Assembly: GCA_021234155.1 (NCBI GenBank)
Contig: JAJEKV010000323.1
Span: forward strand, 62,001-126,000
Direction: 5' to 3'
DNA from: Isoetes taiwanensis
Lineage: Eukaryota; Streptophyta; Lycopodiopsida; Isoetales; Isoetaceae
DNA: 64,000 bases
The position numbers and the translations under genes are program-made. Below are positions 59,449-64,000 of the stretch, piece by piece. A model generated the notes under the pieces. The model saw nothing but the letters and a program-made list of their open reading frames with translations, was not told the DNA's origin and did not search any database. How positions within the stretch are numbered: the first letter of the stretch is position 1; each line of letters begins with the position of its first letter.

Positions 59449-62306
59449 CTAGGAATAGTTTTGGAGTCCACGCAGTACAATACTGGTTTCAATGTCTAGC
59501 CAAAGATCGGGATCACTTGGATTTCTCCTCCACCTCTTTGTCCAACAATCTGAATATCTTTCTTTATCGGTGACATTACTCAACCGATGTCTTTGGACAC
59601 CACCATTCCACAAGCACCTTATTGAAGTTAACATCACCTTCTTCTTTGCAAATATCCGAGATAGTCCATCCCAACCACTTTGGATAGGTCTCTAGATCTG
59701 CTTTGGTTTTACTACTACAAATTGGTTGCACTCCACGCGTCAATTAGAAGGTTCATAAGAATCCATGCCTAGATATTTTGGCCTATCCTTCTTAGGACCA
59801 ACATAGTGTTTATCGATTGAGGAGGAGCATATGCCTTCACAATGCTACTAATGGTACCATCATCTTCGCCGGCACCGGCTAATGTTTTCCACTTACTTTT
59901 AGGGAACCACCCTTCTTTCAGCTCTTCAGAGGATGTGTCTACCTCATCCAACAAGTTGATCACCTTCTTCCAATAATCTATCAATGCACGATTTGTGTCA
60001 TCTGAATTAGTTTGCCAATGCTTGATGTAGTCATTGATGCCATCCTTAGTCAATCCCAATTGCTTGACTCGCAGTTGGTTTTAGAGCTTTTGGTTGACCA
60101 GAGGTATCATAGGCTTGCCATTTGCATCCCTCAAGGCCAAATTTCTGCCCCACCTCTCCACTTCTCCTCTGAAGGTCTCATTTTCCATTGCATGATTGGA
60201 ATCCCTTCTCTCACCCAAAAGTGAATTGAAGAGGTCTAGAATGACCTTCCATGTCGAGAGCATAACCATCCACAAAACTCTTCCAATCAGGCACTTCTTC
60301 TATGATAGATCCTATAGGAGATGGATTTGTACATCCATGAAATATTTCCAATAGCCTGGGAAAGTTGGTAACTGTCTGCTGTCTCAATACATGACTATAT
60401 TTTCCAAACAATGCATCCACATCCTCATGAGTATGTCTAGGGCATTAGGAACCCCAAATTGACTCTTTCAAAAACACCCACAGCTGTTAAGTAGGATAGG
60501 AAAGAAAACATCCACCTGTTCTTATTTTGACCAGCACAATTATCTAGTTGCAAGAGGAACTTTCTGGGCAGATCTCGAGGTTTAGCACGAGATGTTGAAG
60601 CTCCAACATGTTCATTAGGTCCATTCCTCCTAAATCTTGCCTTGCTAAACTTTTCAATACTATTAGGGGTTCCATCCAACAATGCACTATGTAGTGCCTG
60701 GCGGCTATTTGTAGGATCCTGTAGAGGTGACCATTGTAACCCTTCTCATAGTTTCTTAAACACCTCATGATACTCCCAATGTGAAAATCTGGACCATCAC
60801 TCCACAACTCTAAACTGAAATGGCCATAATAGGTCTGAGACTGCCCATGCAATATTGCCCCAGTCATTGAAATCTGCAAAGGGTATGATCTTCCACATGA
60901 CTTAGGAATGTACTTGAATTGTGGAAGACAAGTCTTCTGTTGGTCCATTTTATCATGTATAATACATAGATAGTTATTAGGTTCCATTGCAGATAAGGTC
61001 CTCCACATCCAATAAGTTGATCTACATGATAGTTGATCTGTCATATGGTCCTTCATATGTTCCCTTATCTTTGCCCTTAGACTTGGTTGCACAGTCTTAT
61101 CTAGTGTCTCCTTCAGCTTGGCACATAAATTGCACTTGGCAAAGTTGTTTGAAGTTGCTATGGTCACATGCTTGAAATGCCTATTCCATAGCCTACTAAA
61201 ACTGGGCTGGGATATAGAGGCCACCCAAGTTTCAAGCAATGCATTTATTTCCTCTAATATGCTCTTACGGGTACAATGGGATGGCAATCTCTTTTCAACA
61301 ATAACTCTACCTGTTCATCCTTCTTACTCTTATGTGGCATGTTTTCGCATTGAAATCCACATATCTTTCAAATATTTCCTTTGCAGCTATAGTTCTTGAG
61401 GTAGGCCTTACCAGGCCAGTGTTCCCATGCAATGCAATTTTACTACCATTTTCATGTCTCTTTTGCCAGTTGTGCCAAGAAGAGGTTGGAATTCCATGTA
61501 TAGCCATCCATGCTTTTGAACATATCCACTTTCCATTCAATGGGAATCTTTTCTTCTTTGATCTTTCATCCTGAATTGCATAGCCAAATATGGTGTACAT
61601 GAAATTCCTCCTGCTATCACACTTATGTTCCCGATATGTAGCTCTTGCTACCACCATCTCTTCTATTGTGAACATTCTAATACAGGAGGCCCAACAACAT
61701 TCACTTCCTCTAACCTGCATCAGGGCTTCAGGAGAACAATCATAATCTGACTTACATCTTTTGGTGGGATAATGTTTGAAAGTTGGAAGTGGCCTCTTGC
61801 TACACCGCGGTGAACATTATTGACAATGGTTCTACATCTATAGGAAACGTGTAGTTCCCCTCCGGTTGAATCTTGTCCCTAGGCCATGCAACAATAGTTG
61901 GAACCTCTAGTTGCTTCACACAAGCTAGGCATTCTTGTTTGCCTGAACCCTTTTCCTTCCAATTGTCATATAATTTTGAGATTGCCACACCTAACCTGTC
62001 CTCCCCTAATCTTTCATCATTCACTGCATTGATAGGATCTGCTAGAACAATAATCCCTTCTCCTACTGCCTCTCTGTTGCATGCATGCGGGATCTTGACC
62101 TTTTGTTTTTCCAATCGACCCTAGTATAAAAAGTACAATTTCCTTTCTGTGGCATCATCCTTTTCATTTGAGGTCTTTTTCCTTTCCTTTGCCATCATCT
62201 TTGTCATCTTCATCCTTTTCATTTCTGGTCTTTTCCTTTCCTTTCCCATCATCTTTGTCATCTTCATTAGTTGGGGATTTTTCTTTGCCTTGATCACCAT
62301 CATCAT
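59449..62306 (-). pseudogene. DDE/RNase H-like transposase 3 (LQLDN/HTHED family), decayed
   Basis: Minus-strand pieces in order: a Lys/Asp repeat region (62290-62150); 62114-61800; 61720-61307 (WICSKAWMAIHGIPTSSWHN); 61287-60544 (CNLCAKLKETL, then IHDKMDQQKT); 60682-60437 (LLQLDNCAGQNKNRW, VNLGFLMP); 60430-60211 (HTHEDVDALFGKYSHVL); 60275-60081; 60059-59769; 59637-59449. D in HDKMDQ, D in LQLDN and HTHEDVD match the three acidic sites of transposase 1. A single extra base between FLMP and HTHED (near 60437) shifts the frame, and further breaks follow. It is a diverged relative of the gene at 7993-11177. Confidence 0.65.
62150..62280. repeat. Tandem repeat of about 57 bp encoding Lys/Asp
   Basis: Two units of TTTTCCTTTCCTTTGCCATC, ATCTTTGTCATCTTCATCC lie at about 62165 and 62222. 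On the minus strand they read as DDKDDGKGKEK-type repeats at the N-terminal side of transposase 3. Confidence 0.8.
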
Positions 62307-62359
62307 GGGGGCCTTGGGGATTTAGCACTTTTGCATGCCATTGACCTAAAATGAATAAA

Positions 62360-62765
62360 ACCTATAGTAAGTTAGCATATCCAAATAACATCTCCCTAAC
62401 ATGTTCTTAAATGAAAGTTAACCTTAATAATAACCTTAATAACCTATAATAACTTAATCTATAATAATAATAAGTTAACCTATAATATATTAACTTATAA
62501 TAACCTTAAATGTTGTAACCTTAAAAACAACTTTAAGGCTTTAGGTTAGCACTTTTAAGGTTAGAAGTTTTAAGGTTAAAACTTCTAACCTTCAATAAAT
62601 ATAACCTTAGCCTAAAACTTCTAAAACTTAAAACTTCTAAATTCAAATTCATAAATTTTTAAACTTATAACTTTATTTATGAACTTAAAAATATTAACCT
62701 TAACTAATAACCTTAACTTATAAACCTTAAAACTATTAACCTTAAATCTTATAACTTATATAACC
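62360..62765. repeat. Degenerate AACCTTA repeat
   Basis: About 400 bp made of AACCTTAA, AACTTATA and AACCTATA words. It resembles no plant telomere unit exactly (TTTAGGG) and is best read as low-complexity DNA. Confidence 0.75.
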
Positions 62766-62884
62766 CTTGCAATAAATGTTCGCGGCAGTTATTATGGCGC
62801 GGTACGAAATTTTTTAAGGCAGTTATTATTTCCAGTTTACAATCCCTTTCCAACTTTTCCAGCTTTTCTGTCTCTCTTTCGAAC

Positions 62885-63240
62885 TTCGACCTCTGGTGCG
62901 CTTTCGATCTATCTGCTCGCTTTCGAACTGCTTTCGCTTCAATCTCTGTGGCTTTCGCTTTCGCTTTCTGCTTTCGCTTTCGCTTTCGCTTTCTGCTTCC
63001 ACAATCTCTGTGGTTTTTCTCGGCGCTTCAATCTCTGTGCTTTTTTCTCGGCGCTTCAATCTCTGTGGTTTTTTCTGTGGTTCAATCTCTGTGGCTTCTA
63101 TCTGCATCAATCTCGACTCAATCTCGGCTTCTATATGCTTTAAACTCAAATTTTCGAGCTTTTCGGCTTCTACAATCATCTGCTTTAGGGTTTTCGGCTC
63201 AAAGGTGTTTTCGGCTCCAAGGTTTGTAGGATATATTACA
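62885..63240. repeat. (CTTTCG)n and CTTCAATCTCTGTGG repeats
   Basis: 62948-62998 is a (GCTTTC)n microsatellite. 62995-63110 repeats CTTCAATCTCTGTG(G) followed by TTTTTTCTCGGCG three or four times. It is CT-rich, and no gene is supported. Confidence 0.85.
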
Positions 63241-64000
63241 AGAATGTTACAGCAAGAATGTCTCTGGTTTTTTTGGCTTTTCGGCTCTGTACAATCTCTC
63301 TGACTTTGAATAACTTTGGTTTTTTGTGTTAAAGCTTCTCGGCTTCTAGCTGCTATTGCTTTTTCTCGGCTTCTTAAGGCTCAAATCAACTTTGGTTTTT
63401 GATCTTTTGGTTTCGGCTCGAAGTCAAAGGCTCAATTCTCGGGTACAGAACACAAATAGGTTAGTATCTCTCATTCTTTTAGTTATTTTACAGAAAGCAT
63501 GTTATTTACTTTTACATGCATCAGTATATTTACCACAGTTAATTTAATCAGTTAATCAGTTACATTGACATGAATCAGAATATCCTGCTCTATGATCTTG
63601 TTCTGTGATCTTGCCTATATGATCTGCTCTTATTCTATTTCACTAGCTATTCCTCTATCTGTTCTAATTAATGATCTAAAATAATGAAGTTATTCTATTT
63701 CACGAGCTCTTCCTCTATCTGTTCTAATTAAATAATGATCAGGCATAAGTAAATAATGATCATAGATAAGTAAATAATGATCATAGATCATATCTGCTCT
63801 ATGATCTTGCTCTATGATCTATGATATCATAGATCATAGATCTTCACTAGCTCTTCCTCTATCTGCTCTAAATAATGAACTAAAACAATGAACTAAACAA
63901 TGAACTAATACTGGCTTTATATTTTGAATTCTGCATTCTGCATTCTGCATTATGCATTTTGTTAGAATAATATGTTGGAATGGGAGAAATCGCGCTTGGC
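63241..64000. repeat. AT-rich end with ATGATC/GATCAT palindromes
   Basis: 63580-63850 is built from TATGATCTTGCTC, AATAATGATCATAG and AGCTCTTCCTCTATCTG units in tandem and inverted orientation. Direct repeats of GCTATTCCTCTATCTGTTCT are at about 63644, 63704 and 63852. No gene is supported. Confidence 0.7.

Noticed and set aside
62360-62765. Interstitial telomere repeat
   Set aside because: AACCTTA words are irregular and do not match the plant unit TTTAGGG.

Overview
The window is eukaryotic nuclear DNA, almost certainly from a land plant. It has AT-rich non-coding DNA, spliced genes with GT-AG introns, a 206-aa protein with a plausible plastid transit peptide, part of a plant-type ABC1/UbiB kinase gene, and an exceptional density of decayed transposable elements from many classes. 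The transposase families (LQLDN…/GHTHED… and HGKGEHDG types), LINE style and large intergenic spaces suggest a big-genome seed-free plant such as a fern or lycophyte. That placement is inference. Nothing bacterial in organisation (operons, ribosome binding sites) is present.

Layout. 0-3 kb: Helitron 3' end and a frameshifted LINE ORF1 with LINE 3' tails. 3.3-11.2 kb: the most interesting locus, a divergent gene pair. On the minus strand is a multi-exon gene joining a ParB-like GGNH domain to a beta-class DNA amino-methyltransferase (DLPY then FSGSGTT). On the plus strand is a DDE/RNase H-like transposase. Introns and the shared intergenic region carry arrays of an 18-bp palindrome (GTGTATTCCGGAATACAC) at almost exactly 42-bp spacing. 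Both genes are damaged, and a 321-bp MITE sits inside a methyltransferase exon. 12.6-19.5 kb: small inverted-repeat elements, a LINE C-terminus, a hAT-type MITE and a Helitron filled with about 1.8 kb of polypyrimidine DNA. 20.5-22.2 kb: the cleanest host gene, three exons on minus with consistent splice phases, product unrecognised, one membrane anchor. 22.7-23.4 kb: a PIF/Harbinger-like MITE. 27-31 kb: candidate exons of an unidentified minus-strand gene with a 1.25-kb tandem duplication.

31.8-42.3 kb: an ABC1/UbiB kinase gene (minus) internally duplicated by a 3.93-kb tandem repeat. The duplication also copied the 5' exon of an HGKGEHDG-type transposase (plus) whose remaining exons lie at 40.4-42.3 kb beyond a minisatellite-filled intron. 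42.7-47.5 kb: unidentified coding fragments and minisatellites. 47.8-50.1 kb: FCP1/NIF-like HAD phosphatase gene (minus) lacking its catalytic Asp and carrying an in-frame stop; its intron holds a second copy of the 6.35-kb MITE. 52.8-55.0 kb: a 2.16-kb MULE-like element with long terminal inverted repeats and 9-bp target duplication. 57.9-59.1 kb: internally deleted LINE (endonuclease plus an RT fragment). 59.4-62.3 kb: a third, frameshifted DDE transposase related to the first. 62.3-64 kb: low-complexity AT- and CT-rich DNA.

Few genes here work together except the divergent pair at 3.3-11.2 kb, which looks like one mobile element encoding a transposase plus a bacterial-type DNA-modifying enzyme and its own repeat array. 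Many single-base frameshifts mean that most TE genes in this copy are pseudogenes or that the assembly has indel errors.
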